49,427 nt of DNA from JANQTF01 sp036835375 (lineage in GTDB: Bacteria; Bacteroidota; Bacteroidia; J057), in the NCBI GenBank assembly GCA_036835375.1, contig DAITMB010000023.1, positions 1 through 49,427 of the forward strand, read 5' to 3'. A program made the position numbers and the translations under genes. Each line of letters opens with the position of its first letter. Position 1 is the stretch's first letter. The notes under the pieces are model-generated. The model had not been told where the DNA came from. It did no database searches and saw only the letters and a program-made list of their open reading frames with translations. Of this stretch, positions 36,857 to 45,708 are shown piece after piece.

Positions 36857-38692
36857 TCAATCGAGTAAATTCACAGCGAGGATTCGCTGCATTTCAACCT
36901 TTTTTTCCACCACATCGCCAGTGAGGTACTTTTCCATGAGCACAGCAGCGGTCGGAGCTGCCCAACTTCCCCCTCCACCAGCATTTTCGATCACCACAGC
37001 GATGGCAATGCGCGGATTGTCACGCGGAGCAAATCCAATGAAGGTCGCATGATCTTCTCCGTGGGGATTTTGTACCGTGCCTGTTTTTCCACATACGTGC
37101 AAATCCTTCAAGTAGGCCCTTCTTGCCGTGCCGCTCTCTACCACAGACTCCATCGCCTCAGCGATGACTTCCACATGCTGCCGGTCGATCTGGGTATTCA
37201 CAATATCATAGGGCAAGCGTTCCCAAGGCTGATCGGGTGACACCCTGGCAGCTCGCAGAAAATGGGGAGGATAGTACCTGCCTCGATTCGCGATCAGAGC
37301 CACCAAATTGGCCATTTGAAGGGGCGTCATTTCGATCTCTCCTTGCCCGATCGCATTGGAGATGATCGTCGTTGCGGACCAGCGATTGTGTCCATACCAT
37401 CTTCGGCTGTCGTCATACATGGCCGAGGTTGGGAGCGAGCCGCTTTTTTCATACGGTAGGTCAATGTTGAGTTGCCGTCCGATGCCCATTCGATACATGT
37501 AGCCATACCAAGAGTCATAGGCCTGATAAATGCTGTCAAAGTCGGGGCTGTGGAGATAATCCATGTAGGTGGCCGCAAAGTATGAGTTGCAGCTAACCTT
37601 GATGGCATTGCCCAGACTCAATGGTGTAGCATGCATTCGGCAACCAGGTTTTCCTTTGTTTCTCTTGAATCCTCCCCCGCACCCATAGTAAGTGTCTGGG
37701 GTAATGATGCCTGCGTCCAAGGCGGCCATGGCCATCGCAACTTTGAAGATCGAACCAGGAGGATATTTGGCCATCAGCGGCCGATTGAACAATGGATTGT
37801 ATGGGTCCACCTTCAAAAGGTTATAACTCTCGTCGAGGCGCTTGCCCGTAAGGTTGCCGGGATCGTAACTCGGAGCAGATACAAATGCTAGAATTTCACC
37901 GGTACTTGGCTCAATGGCGACGATGCTTCCTTTTTTGTTGCGCAACAGCTCTTCTCCGAGGGCCTGAAGCTCTGTGTCGATCCCGAGCATGATGTCTTTT
38001 CCGCGAATCGCGGGGTCGTTTAATCCTTTGGATTCATGCACCCCTACGATCCTCCCCACATTGTCTTTGAGGACTTTGCGTGTCCCTTGCTTGCCGCGTA
38101 ACAGATCATCATAGCTGCGCTCCACACCAGAATTACCGATCAGGTCGCCACGGCTATATTTGCCCGGCTGCTCTTGAACTTCCTTCGGATTCACCTCACG
38201 AATGTATCCCAGCACATTCGCGCCCACAGGGTACTGGTAGTGGCGTTTGTTGGTCGCTTGAAAAGTCATTCCCCGAAAGTTCCAAAACAACTCCTTCAGC
38301 GCACCATATTGTTCCGGCTCCAGATAACGTGCCAGGACATGCTCCTGCCAGCGAGCTTTTCGATCGCGGAAAATTCGAATCAGCCTGCGATCTAATTCTT
38401 CCCGATCAATCCCCAGGTGCACGCAAAGGCTCGCGGTATCGGGAATTTCTAATTCGCTCGGCGTCACCATTAAAGAAAACATGGGCCGATTGCTCACATA
38501 GATCTCGCCCTGACGATTGAAAATGTTCCCTCGCGGCGGCACAATCGTCTGCGTCCAGACCACCGTGTTTTCTGCCTGATTGGCATATTCCTCGCTGAGC
38601 ACTTGGATCGAGAACAGCCTCCCGATGTAAATCAGAAAAATGAGGCCGACAAATGCCAAAATGTAATATCCACGCTGCTCCAGTCTTTCCAC
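36857..38692 (-). CDS. mrdA: Penicillin-binding protein 2 (transpeptidase)
   Basis: 611 residues; class B PBP of the elongasome, cross-links peptidoglycan made by RodA. One N-terminal TM helix (YYILAFVGLIFLIYIGRLF), the dimerisation domain with PPRGNIFNRQGEIYVSNRP, then the transpeptidase domain: the SxxK motif SIFK with Ser 314 (YPPGSIFKVAMA), the SCN motif in KVSCNSYF and the KTG motif in VCGKTGTVQNP. The context is mreBCD upstream and rodA downstream. It is separated from mreD by an unusual 349-bp gap. Confidence 0.97.
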   Translation of the reverse strand: MERLEQRGYYILAFVGLIFLIYIGRLFSIQVLSEEYANQAENTVVWTQTIVPPRGNIFNRQGEIYVSNRPMFSLMVTPSELEIPDTASLCVHLGIDREELDRRLIRIFRDRKARWQEHVLARYLEPEQYGALKELFWNFRGMTFQATNKRHYQYPVGANVLGYIREVNPKEVQEQPGKYSRGDLIGNSGVERSYDDLLRGKQGTRKVLKDNVGRIVGVHESKGLNDPAIRGKDIMLGIDTELQALGEELLRNKKGSIVAIEPSTGEILAFVSAPSYDPGNLTGKRLDESYNLLKVDPYNPLFNRPLMAKYPPGSIFKVAMAMAALDAGIITPDTYYGCGGGFKRNKGKPGCRMHATPLSLGNAIKVSCNSYFAATYMDYLHSPDFDSIYQAYDSWYGYMYRMGIGRQLNIDLPYEKSGSLPTSAMYDDSRRWYGHNRWSATTIISNAIGQGEIEMTPLQMANLVALIANRGRYYPPHFLRAARVSPDQPWERLPYDIVNTQIDRQHVEVIAEAMESVVESGTARRAYLKDLHVCGKTGTVQNPHGEDHATFIGFAPRDNPRIAIAVVIENAGGGGSWAAPTAAVLMEKYLTGDVVEKKVEMQRILAVNLLD

Positions 38693-39041
38693 GATCCGAC
38701 TACATTAAAATTAAGATTGTGATTCTCATGGGGGCTTTGAAAGTGGGCCTTTGAAACGGTTGGGATCAACACCTCGCACAAAGTCTTTCGGGGCGAGTCT
38801 GACACAGCAGCAAAGTGATTAACCCTTAGTCTGACCTAAATTAACGATTCAAATCTGGGATTTCCACGGGTTCATTGATGATTTCCACAAGCGATCCACA
38901 ACTTATCCACAGGCTCGATTGACCCACAAACAGCTTTCTCTTTTGTATGTCACCAAGTTCAGAAAAAAATCTGTGAGCCTTGATTCTCTAGCCAATTTTA
39001 TTCCTTCGCTTTTCAGACATTCTCAACAACGTAGTCTATCC
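38693..39041. other. Non-coding gap within the mre-mrd cluster
   Basis: No gene fits in this 349-bp stretch, although mreD and mrdA lie on the same strand and are usually close together. It holds the DnaA-box cluster (38860-38928), two copies of AGTCTGAC (38796-38803, 38828-38835, 32 bp apart), two copies of ATTAAC (38818-38823, 38840-38845) and AT-rich text towards mreD. It looks regulatory or replicative, not a decayed gene. Confidence 0.55.
38860..38928 (+). promoter_or_regulatory. Cluster of five DnaA-box-like motifs (candidate oriC or DnaA-bound regulator site)
   Basis: TTATCCACA is exact at 38903-38911. Same-orientation copies are ATTTCCACG (38860-38868, 6/9), ATTTCCACA (38881-38889, 7/9), CGATCCACA (38892-38900, 7/9) and TGACCCACA (38920-38928, 7/9). 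The CCAC cores start at 38864, 38885, 38896, 38907 and 38924, giving steps of 21, 11, 11 and 17 bp. Two steps of exactly one helical turn favour cooperative DnaA binding. AT-rich sequence lies beyond the last box towards mreD. Whether this is the replication origin or a DnaA-regulated promoter of mrdA is undecided. Confidence 0.45.
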
Positions 39042-39560
39042 TCATCCCCTTTTTTTATAAAAAATATAGGTCAGAATCAAGCAGATGGAAAATGTGTACA
39101 AGCTGCTGGCAAACACCTTGCCGATGAGCAGCCAAAAGGGCTGGAAGGCCATCGCTTCCAAGAAGACATAGAGAAGCAGATACACAAAAATCAACGGAAG
39201 GAAGTAGGCCAAATAAGAGATCCCCTGTTGGTTTTCTAGCCGAACCTCTCCCGGCGAGCGATAGGTCCCCGATGAGGACCCAATAAAGTTGACCACAGGT
39301 TCCCGAATACCCATGAGCATGGTCGCACAGAAGGCGTGAAGCCCCAGCGGTCCCTGCAATGAGAGCCAATCTACCATGAGCCCCATGGTGAACCCTGTGA
39401 GATACTGCACCGGCCTGGGATAATCCAGCGGAAAAAAAAGCAAAAAAACCAGAAACAGGTAAGGCGTGGCGAGATCATACAGCACCATTTGATTCGCCAG
39501 AAATACCTGGACCAGAATCAGGAGCAGTCCGCTCAGCACTTGTCTCAGAATCTGATTCAT
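39042..39560 (-). CDS. mreD: Rod shape-determining protein MreD
   Basis: 172-residue membrane protein of the elongasome, with five to six hydrophobic helices (for example LSGLLLILVQVFLANQMVL, YLFLVFLLFFPLDYPR, YFLPLIFVYLLLYVFLEAM). The pair LSLQGPLGLHAFCATMLMGIREP fits the Bacteroidota MreD pattern. Its start overlaps the end of mreC by four nucleotides, so they are translated together. It ends just before the 349-bp DnaA-box gap. Sequence conservation in this family is low, so the call leans on the mreB-mreC neighbours as well. Confidence 0.9.
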   Translation of the reverse strand: MNQILRQVLSGLLLILVQVFLANQMVLYDLATPYLFLVFLLFFPLDYPRPVQYLTGFTMGLMVDWLSLQGPLGLHAFCATMLMGIREPVVNFIGSSSGTYRSPGEVRLENQQGISYLAYFLPLIFVYLLLYVFLEAMAFQPFWLLIGKVFASSLYTFSICLILTYIFYKKRG

Positions 39561-40435
39561 GGCGAAGGAATGTCTTGGTACAAGGAATCCAGCTCGGGTT
39601 TGTGGAGGGCCTCAATGACGAGCAGGGTACCGAGGCGATGAAAATCTGTCGCCAACTGCAAGGTAGCATCGTAAAAGCCATCCTCGCCGTTCGACTCGAC
39701 ATCAATCACGGTCCCCACAGGATAGCCGGCTGGGAAAAGGGTGCTGTAGCCAGAAGTGACCACAGGCGTGCCCAGTGTGAGTTTGACTGTTTCGGGAATA
39801 TAAGTCAGTTTGGCCTGAGAGGTGCGTTTTCCATCCCACTCATATACCCCGATGCTTTCCCCGAGGGTGTCGCCGCTCATGGTCTGGAGGGTGAGCTTGA
39901 AGCTCACATTCAGCGCACTCAACACAAGGCTGTAGTTTTCGCTCACCTTGATCACCCTTCCCGCCACGCCGCTCGGAGACACCACGCCCATGTTGGGACG
40001 TATGCCGTCCCGACGACCTTTGTCAATAGCGATATAATTATAGACTTGATCTACTGTGTTACGCAAGACCCGGCAAGGGATATAGCGAAAGTCTTCGACC
40101 GAATGCTTAGATTCTACCAAAAGACGGAGGCTGTCTTGGCCCTTCACGCCTGCTTGCACTTGGTAGGTCTGCACCATGTTGCGCAGCGAATCTACGACTC
40201 TCATCAGCGAATCAATTTCACCCACACGAAGGTCGTAGTCCAAAGCCCTGCGCTGGTAGTCCCGCAGTCCGCTGCGCACCTTCTGCACCTCGCCAGCGAC
40301 TTCCAGCATCCCATCTCCAAACTGATGTCGCTGGTGGTCGTTGTAGCGCACCAGCATATAAAAGGCGACCGATTCCAATGCGAGGAATAAGATCGCATTT
40401 CGATAGGTGGATAGAAACGAGATCAGTCTGTACAT
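39557..40435 (-). CDS. mreC: Rod shape-determining protein MreC
   Basis: 292 residues. One TM helix near the N-terminus (AILFLALESVAFYMLV), a coiled coil (about 45-100) and the two-domain beta region characteristic of MreC (NYIAIDKGRRDGIRPNMGVVSPSGVAGRVIKVSENYSLVLS, then GTPVVTSGYSTLFPAGYPVGTV). MreC forms a periplasmic scaffold that activates PBP2-RodA. It follows mreB by 112 bp and overlaps mreD by four nucleotides, the standard mreBCD order. Confidence 0.96.
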   Translation of the reverse strand: MYRLISFLSTYRNAILFLALESVAFYMLVRYNDHQRHQFGDGMLEVAGEVQKVRSGLRDYQRRALDYDLRVGEIDSLMRVVDSLRNMVQTYQVQAGVKGQDSLRLLVESKHSVEDFRYIPCRVLRNTVDQVYNYIAIDKGRRDGIRPNMGVVSPSGVAGRVIKVSENYSLVLSALNVSFKLTLQTMSGDTLGESIGVYEWDGKRTSQAKLTYIPETVKLTLGTPVVTSGYSTLFPAGYPVGTVIDVESNGEDGFYDATLQLATDFHRLGTLLVIEALHKPELDSLYQDIPSP

Positions 40436-40547
40436 GGCTACCCCCTCAAGGAGCTTGACCTGAAGCAGGCGGAGAAAGGGGAGAAGCGAGATGAATATTT
40501 CGGTTCTCTGGCTTGATTTTCACCGCCCGGGCATCACAGATCCTTGC

Positions 40548-41570
40548 TCAGCTCATCAAATACTTGAATTCGTTGAGATTCTTGATTGCGATCCCAGTGC
40601 CTCTGACCACCGCTTTGAGTGGATCATCCGCCACGTGAATGGGAAGTTTGGTCTTTTCTGCCAAGCGAATGTCCAGACCACGAAGGGAAGCCCCACCACC
40701 CGTGAGGTGGATGCCGCGCTCGTAAATATCCGCAGACAATTCTGGGGGAGTATTTTCGAGGGCTTTCAAAATCGCGTCTTCGATCTTGGTGATGGACTTG
40801 TTGAGGGCGTGAGACACTTCGCGGTAGGATACCGAGATGGTCTTGGGAATCCCCGTCATGAGGTCTTTGCCTCGGATCTCAATGTCTTCTGGTGGCGAAT
40901 CAAGGTCGGGCAGAGCTGCACCGACTTCAATTTTGATGCGCTCCGCACTGCGCTCTCCGATGAGCATGTTGTGCTGCTTGCGCATGTAGTCGAGGATGTC
41001 ATCGTTGAATTCATCGCCTGCAATGCGGATGCTCTGGTCGGTGACGATGCCGGAAAGGGCGATAACAGCGATCTCGGTAGTGCCCCCTCCAATGTCCACA
41101 ATCATGTGGCCCGTAGGCTCTTTTACATTGAGGCCAATGCCTATGGCAGCTGCCATTGGTTCAGCAATGAGATATACTTCCTTTGCACCGGCAACCTCAG
41201 CGGAGTCGCGCACAGCGCGTTTTTCCACCTCTGTGATGCCCGAGGGAATACAGATCACCATCCGGTAGTTGTTCGCAAACATCTTGTTCTTCTTCCGGAT
41301 CATTTTGATCATCTCCCGGATCATCTCCTCGGCTACCTTGAAGTCGGCGATGACGCCATCGCGAAGGGGGCGAATGGTCTTATATTTTTCGTGTGTTTTC
41401 TCATGCATTTGCTGGGCCTCTTTGCCCACAGCAATGACTTGACCAGTCATGCGGTCCACCGCTACGATCGAAGGCTGATCTACTACGACTTCCCCTTCGT
41501 GCATGATCAAAGTGTTGGCTGTGCCAAGGTCAATGGCAATGTCAGTTGTGAAAAAGTTGAATGCTCCCAT
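40548..41570 (-). CDS. mreB: Rod shape-determining protein MreB (bacterial actin)
   Basis: 340 residues, the normal length. Actin-fold ATPase that directs the elongasome. Phosphate-1 motif DIAIDLGTANTLI near residues 10-22, then SIVAVDRMTGQVIAVG, the phosphate-2 motif VDIGGGTTEIAVIAL and LTGGGASLRGLD in the adenosine-binding part. The first 10 residues (MGAFNFFTTD) fit family starts. It leads the operon mreB-mreC-mreD, preceded by a well-formed promoter, and the divergent neighbourhood holds no other candidate. Confidence 0.98.
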   Translation of the reverse strand: MGAFNFFTTDIAIDLGTANTLIMHEGEVVVDQPSIVAVDRMTGQVIAVGKEAQQMHEKTHEKYKTIRPLRDGVIADFKVAEEMIREMIKMIRKKNKMFANNYRMVICIPSGITEVEKRAVRDSAEVAGAKEVYLIAEPMAAAIGIGLNVKEPTGHMIVDIGGGTTEIAVIALSGIVTDQSIRIAGDEFNDDILDYMRKQHNMLIGERSAERIKIEVGAALPDLDSPPEDIEIRGKDLMTGIPKTISVSYREVSHALNKSITKIEDAILKALENTPPELSADIYERGIHLTGGGASLRGLDIRLAEKTKLPIHVADDPLKAVVRGTGIAIKNLNEFKYLMS

Positions 41571-41613
41571 GAAAATCTGATCCCCCGATAGGTTCGTTCG
41601 GCCAAAATACTTT

Positions 41614-41648
41614 CAAAAATAGATGAATCATCAATGAGGAGGAACAAA
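41614..41648 (-). promoter_or_regulatory. Promoter of mreB operon (Bacteroidota type)
   Basis: On the minus strand, TTTG (41645-41648) is followed by a 23-nt spacer and TATTTTTG (41614-41621), an exact -7 match to TAnnTTTG. Transcription should begin near 41608, giving a leader of about 35-40 nt before the mreB ATG. Confidence 0.55.
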
Positions 41649-41692
41649 ATGAGTATTCATTTTTCCCATTTCTCGTTTTTCCACGATCAACG

Positions 41693-43213
41693 CTAGTGCT
41701 TGAAGTGCCTCAGGCCCGTGAAAATTAAACACATTCCCTGGGTTTCACAAAAGTTGATCGTGTCCTGATCGCGCAAAGATCCCCCCGGTTGAACGATGAC
41801 TTCGATTCCTTGCTGAAATGCCATCTCCACAGAATCCGCGAATGGAAAAAACGCGTCGGAGGCCAGCACAGCCCCTGTTAACTCAAACCCGTGCTTCTGT
41901 GCCTTCTCCATCGCCTGCTGAATCGCATCGATCCGAGAGGTCTGCCCAATCCCGCTGCCAATGAGCTGACCATTTTTCACAATCGCAATTGCATTCGACT
42001 TCAAATGTTTCACTACTCGATCGCCAAATAATACATCCCGAAGCTCTGTCTCTGTCGGATTGCGACTGGACTGCACCAGCAGTTCGTCTTCTGTGAGGCT
42101 CGACATGTCCCGGTCCTGGACCAAGTAACCATTCAAAGCGCTCCGAACCATTTTTGTAGGCAATGGTCCTCCGCTATGACGAAGCAATATGCGATTTTTT
42201 TTCTGCCGCAACACGCTAAGAGCCTCTGGCTCAAAATCTTTGGCTATGAGCACTTCGAAGAAGAGTTCGTGAATGTTATTTGCCAAGGCTAGGTCGATCG
42301 TTCCATTGCACACCAAGATCCCGCCAAAGGCGGATACGGGGTCGCTAGCCAGTGCTTTGGTCCATGCTTCGTGCAAATCTTTTCCTACCGCGCAGCCGCA
42401 GGGATTGGTGTGCTTGATAATGGCAAAAAATGGCTCTTCAAACTCCTCTACTAGCTGAAGCCCTCCCTCAATGTCCACCAGATTGTTGTAAGAAATGGCT
42501 TTACCGTGGAGTTGCACCAGAAGCTCGTCTAGCTTACCATAAAAACGCCCTTGTTGATGTGGGTTTTCTCCGTAGCGAAGCGGCTCACCCTCTTGATAAG
42601 AAAGCTTCAGTGCATTGGATTCGGGAAGCAAGTAAGCATGTATCTGGGTGTCATAATGCGAAGACACCTCAAAGGCAGCGCCAGCAAGGGCACGGCGTTG
42701 GGCAAGGCTCGTTTTACCATCCTGATGTTCCAGGATCTCCGTCAACGCTGCATAATGTGCGCGTGAAGGAACGCAGGCGACACTTTCAAAGTTTTTGGCA
42801 GCACCACGGATCAAGGCAATTCCCCCGATATCGATCTTTTCGATCACCTCGGACGCCGTAGCGCCTCCTGCCACAGTTTCTTCAAATGGATACAAATCCA
42901 CTACCACCAGGTCAATCAGCGGAATCTCATAGGTCTCCAGTTCCTTCTGATCAATGGCCTCACCTCGACGTGCCAAAATGCCCCCGTGGACCTTGGGATG
43001 AAGTGTCTTCACCCGCCCACCCAAGATGGAAGGATAGCCGGTGAGATCCGCCACATCAATGACATTGGCTCCGAGTTGGCGCAGATAATCGGCGCTTCCC
43101 CCCGTGGAGTACACCACGACATCGCGCTGAATCAGCTGAGAAGCCAGTGGTTCCAAGCTTTCTTTGTGGTAAACTGAAATGAGCGCGGCGCGAATGGGGA
43201 CCAGATCCTGCAT
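41693..43213 (-). CDS. purH: Bifunctional AICAR formyltransferase / IMP cyclohydrolase
   Basis: Last two steps of de novo purine synthesis, AICAR to FAICAR to IMP. 506 residues. N-terminal MGS-like cyclohydrolase domain (IRAALISVYHKESLEPLA, STGGSADYLRQLG, TGYPSILGGRVKTLHPKVHGGILARRG), then the AICAR transformylase domain with the catalytic region KHTNPCGCAVG, DPVSAFGGIL and VLASDAFFPFADSVE. The C-terminal TGLRHFKH is the usual ending. A consensus promoter lies 66 bp upstream, between purN and purH, so purH can be transcribed apart from purN. Confidence 0.98.
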   Translation of the reverse strand: MQDLVPIRAALISVYHKESLEPLASQLIQRDVVVYSTGGSADYLRQLGANVIDVADLTGYPSILGGRVKTLHPKVHGGILARRGEAIDQKELETYEIPLIDLVVVDLYPFEETVAGGATASEVIEKIDIGGIALIRGAAKNFESVACVPSRAHYAALTEILEHQDGKTSLAQRRALAGAAFEVSSHYDTQIHAYLLPESNALKLSYQEGEPLRYGENPHQQGRFYGKLDELLVQLHGKAISYNNLVDIEGGLQLVEEFEEPFFAIIKHTNPCGCAVGKDLHEAWTKALASDPVSAFGGILVCNGTIDLALANNIHELFFEVLIAKDFEPEALSVLRQKKNRILLRHSGGPLPTKMVRSALNGYLVQDRDMSSLTEDELLVQSSRNPTETELRDVLFGDRVVKHLKSNAIAIVKNGQLIGSGIGQTSRIDAIQQAMEKAQKHGFELTGAVLASDAFFPFADSVEMAFQQGIEVIVQPGGSLRDQDTINFCETQGMCLIFTGLRHFKH

Positions 43214-43278
43214 GTAGGTGGTGTGTTGATATGCTTTAATCGATCATTTCAGCCTAAAAGCCGAAGTGAAAGCTAGCA

Positions 43279-43309
43279 CAAAAGTACGCCCTCCTGCGCC
43301 GGAATCAAA
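43279..43309 (-). promoter_or_regulatory. Promoter of purH (Bacteroidota type)
   Basis: On the minus strand, TTTG (43306-43309), a spacer of exactly 19 nt and TACTTTTG (43279-43286). Both boxes and the spacing match the Bacteroidota consensus. The expected start near 43273 leaves a leader of about 60 nt. Confidence 0.62.
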
Positions 43310-43371
43310 AGCTTCCGCGTCCATCTTTGTCAATTCTGCTCATGAACTAATCATCTTTAAGATCTGCTTCC

Positions 43372-44028
43372 TCACACTTTCTCAGAAAGCAACGAAGTGC
43401 AAAGCGAATCTAAAATCCGTGGATACCAATGATGCTCCAGCTTTAATACAGCTTGCTGAAGCTGAGCAGCATTCCAGGAAGGATCCACTGCGAGGCGCTC
43501 CTGTAGAAGTACTTCTCCGCGATCATACACCTCGTTGACGTAATGAATGGTGATTCCAGACTCGGCATCTCCTGATGAGATGACTGATTCATGCACATTC
43601 ATTCCAAACATGCCCCGCCCCCCGTGTGAAGGCAATAGTGAAGGGTGAATGTTCACGATCCGGCGGGGATAAGCGCCGACCAGTGTAGCCGGAATCAGCT
43701 TGAGATAGCCCGCTAGGCACAGCAGGTCAGCATTAAAGAATGACATTAACCCTTGTAGCCATACACCATCCTTCACTTGAGGCGGATGAATCAACACCAC
43801 AGGGATCTGATGGGCTTTACCAATATCAAATATGCCCGAGCGAGGGTTATTTGTCACCATCCCGACCACTTGACCGAGCGTGGAGTCGCGAAAGTGTTCG
43901 CAGATGACGCGGGCGTTGCTCCCGCCACCGGAGGCAAAGAGCACCAAACGGGGAAGAGACGAGCTGGGCAATGGTACTTGATTTTGGACAAACTTACGGA
44001 ATATACTGGAATTCCCTTTTTTGCCCAT
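43372..44028 (-). CDS. purN: Phosphoribosylglycinamide formyltransferase
   Basis: Transfers a formyl group from 10-formyl-THF to glycinamide ribonucleotide. 218 residues from ATG 44028; the N-terminal 25 residues are longer than in most PurN, so a later start is possible, but no closer ATG precedes the first strand (LPRLVLFASGGGSNARVICE). Catalytic and folate-binding motifs: NIHPSLLP (Asn and His) and GITIHYVNEVYDRGEVL (Asp). It precedes purH on the same strand with a 158-bp gap holding the purH promoter, and begins 38 bp past the tonB terminator. Confidence 0.94.
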   Translation of the reverse strand: MGKKGNSSIFRKFVQNQVPLPSSSLPRLVLFASGGGSNARVICEHFRDSTLGQVVGMVTNNPRSGIFDIGKAHQIPVVLIHPPQVKDGVWLQGLMSFFNADLLCLAGYLKLIPATLVGAYPRRIVNIHPSLLPSHGGRGMFGMNVHESVISSGDAESGITIHYVNEVYDRGEVLLQERLAVDPSWNAAQLQQAVLKLEHHWYPRILDSLCTSLLSEKV

Positions 44029-44065
44029 GCGATATGCGCCCTGATAAAAGTGGGTTGGTCACCTA

Positions 44066-44101
44066 CCAAAAAATACAGCCTCTCCGGTAAAAGAGAGGCT
44101 G
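44066..44101 (-). terminator. Rho-independent terminator of the exbB-exbD-exbD-tonB operon
   Basis: CAGCCTCTC at 44076-44084 pairs with its complement at 44093-44101 (9 bp, loop of 8 nt). On the minus strand the stem is followed by TATTTTTTGG. It begins 22 bp past the tonB stop, and purN follows at once. Confidence 0.87.
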
Positions 44102-44123
44102 CTATCACTTGGTCGGAAAAGTC

Positions 44124-44930
44124 TCAATCAATCAGCTTGAAAGCAAAAGGAATGTTGACCCAAAACTTGATGGGGCGACCGCCCTGAATGGCCGGGGTAA
44201 ACTTCAATTTGCTCAATTGCTGCGAAACAGCTTCGTCCAGAATCGGGTGGACAGACTTCACTATTTTGTGCTGAGCGTAGTTGCCAGTCTTGTCCACGAG
44301 CACCCGCACGACTACCTGGCCTTGAATTCCCGCATCTTTGGCTATGTTTGGATATCCAATGAGGCTTTTAATGTCATCGATATTGACGGGCACAGGCTCT
44401 TGCTCCACGGAAACAAAATCGTTGATTCCAGGTGTGTTATCTACGACGACTTCGGGCATTTCGCCTTCCAAGTCTCCGACGGGCAGTCCGATGTCTTCTC
44501 CCTCTTTGTCTTCAGAGCCAAAGTTGGGGGCTTCTTCCAGCTCTTCTACCGTCTTGACCTCTTGATCTTCGTCGGCTTCTTCTGCTGGCACCGGTTCAGG
44601 TACCCGGAACTCTACCGTGCGAATCTGTGGGGGCGGCACGTCCGGTGGCGGCGGAGGAGGAGGTGTGTCCTCGTTGAGAGGAGGTGGGGGTGGAATATCA
44701 TCAAGGATGATTTTCTTTCGCTCCACGATCTTTTTCTCCTCTTTCGGGAAAAGATTGTAACGATCAATCAAGAGGGGACCATAGGTGAAAGAGATTGTCA
44801 GAAGACAAATAGCCAGCGTACCAATGGTCAAATACAGCGGGTATTTTTTTCTCAGGAAAAATGCGCCATATCTTCGCTCACGGTCTTCAAAGACCATGTC
44901 GTCGAGACTTGCGCGAATGACTTGTGCCAT
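44124..44930 (-). CDS. tonB: TonB energy-transducer protein
   Basis: 268 residues. Links the ExbB/ExbD proton channel to outer-membrane TonB-dependent receptors. A TM helix near residues 30-55 (YPLYLTIGTLAICLLTISFTYG), a long Pro-rich periplasmic spacer (DDIPPPPPLNEDTPPPPPPP, about 90-110), and the C-terminal TonB fold (PNIAKDAGIQGQVVVRVLVDKTGNY ... FTPAIQGGRPIKFWVNIPFAFKLID). It is the last gene of the energy-transduction operon and is followed by its terminator. The receptors served are not in the window. Confidence 0.95.
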   Translation of the reverse strand: MAQVIRASLDDMVFEDRERRYGAFFLRKKYPLYLTIGTLAICLLTISFTYGPLLIDRYNLFPKEEKKIVERKKIILDDIPPPPPLNEDTPPPPPPPDVPPPQIRTVEFRVPEPVPAEEADEDQEVKTVEELEEAPNFGSEDKEGEDIGLPVGDLEGEMPEVVVDNTPGINDFVSVEQEPVPVNIDDIKSLIGYPNIAKDAGIQGQVVVRVLVDKTGNYAQHKIVKSVHPILDEAVSQQLSKLKFTPAIQGGRPIKFWVNIPFAFKLID

Positions 44931-45070
44931 AATGGGATCAAATTAATGGTTCAACCTAGTCAAGAAAGAAGGCCGTCTGGAGGGATCCCAAAGTATTCAG
45001 GCTATTCCTTGAATCCTCACGGCTCGAGTGGATAAGGTAGGGAAGTTCAGCAATCCCATCCTCATCAGCC

Positions 45071-45673
45071 TTATTCTGCTGCCACGAGGGCATCTTCCAA
45101 AGCTTGCGTGACGCGAATGCTGTCGTCTGGGGTGTACTTATCGATGGCGTACTTCGGTGCACCCGTGATGGTCATTTCGTCGAGGAGATCCACCAGATTT
45201 CTGTAATTGGCTTTGTCCTTAGCTTTTAAGACGAACATCGGGTCCCAGCACTTGTTTTCATTGATCCCTGCATTGTCCACCTTATCGCAGCGGGGCCTGG
45301 TGCCGTCTCCGCGAAGGTGAATCATGATGGCTTTACGGAGGCCCGTTTCAGAGAAGTCGGTTGTCTGGACTTTTATGTCTGTGGCGCCAATAAAGTATTG
45401 GATCTTATCATTCTCGTCGAGGATGATGGTCATGATTTTCTCCTCGGAGATCTTCTTCTTCCGATCCCCTTCGGGAAGCTCGTCGAGCTTAGGAGGCATG
45501 ATCATCTCTTTGGCACCATCAGAAGACATGGTTGCCGTCAACACGAAAAATGTGAGGAGCAAGAAGGCGACATCTACCATTGCGGTCATGTCGATCTTGG
45601 TCGATTTCTTTTTGGTTTTGGGGCCGCCTTTTTTGCCACGACCGCCCCCACCACCGGTATCTAAATCAGCCAT
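45071..45673 (-). CDS. exbD: ExbD/TolR-type biopolymer transporter (second copy)
   Basis: 200 residues. One TM helix near residues 28-48 with the proton-relaying Asp in MTAMVDVAFLLLTFFVLTA, and a long periplasmic domain. The N-terminus carries a Gly-rich and Lys-rich stretch (TGGGGGRGKKGGPKTKKKSTK). Second ExbD of two; the copies share the TM region and differ in the periplasmic part, as is usual in Bacteroidota, where two ExbD subunits may form a heteromer around the ExbB ring. It ends 140 bp before the tonB start. Confidence 0.95.
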   Translation of the reverse strand: MADLDTGGGGGRGKKGGPKTKKKSTKIDMTAMVDVAFLLLTFFVLTATMSSDGAKEMIMPPKLDELPEGDRKKKISEEKIMTIILDENDKIQYFIGATDIKVQTTDFSETGLRKAIMIHLRGDGTRPRCDKVDNAGINENKCWDPMFVLKAKDKANYRNLVDLLDEMTITGAPKYAIDKYTPDDSIRVTQALEDALVAAE

Positions 45674-45708
45674 GATTAGATGGGTTATTGAAGTACAACA
45701 AGAGAAGT

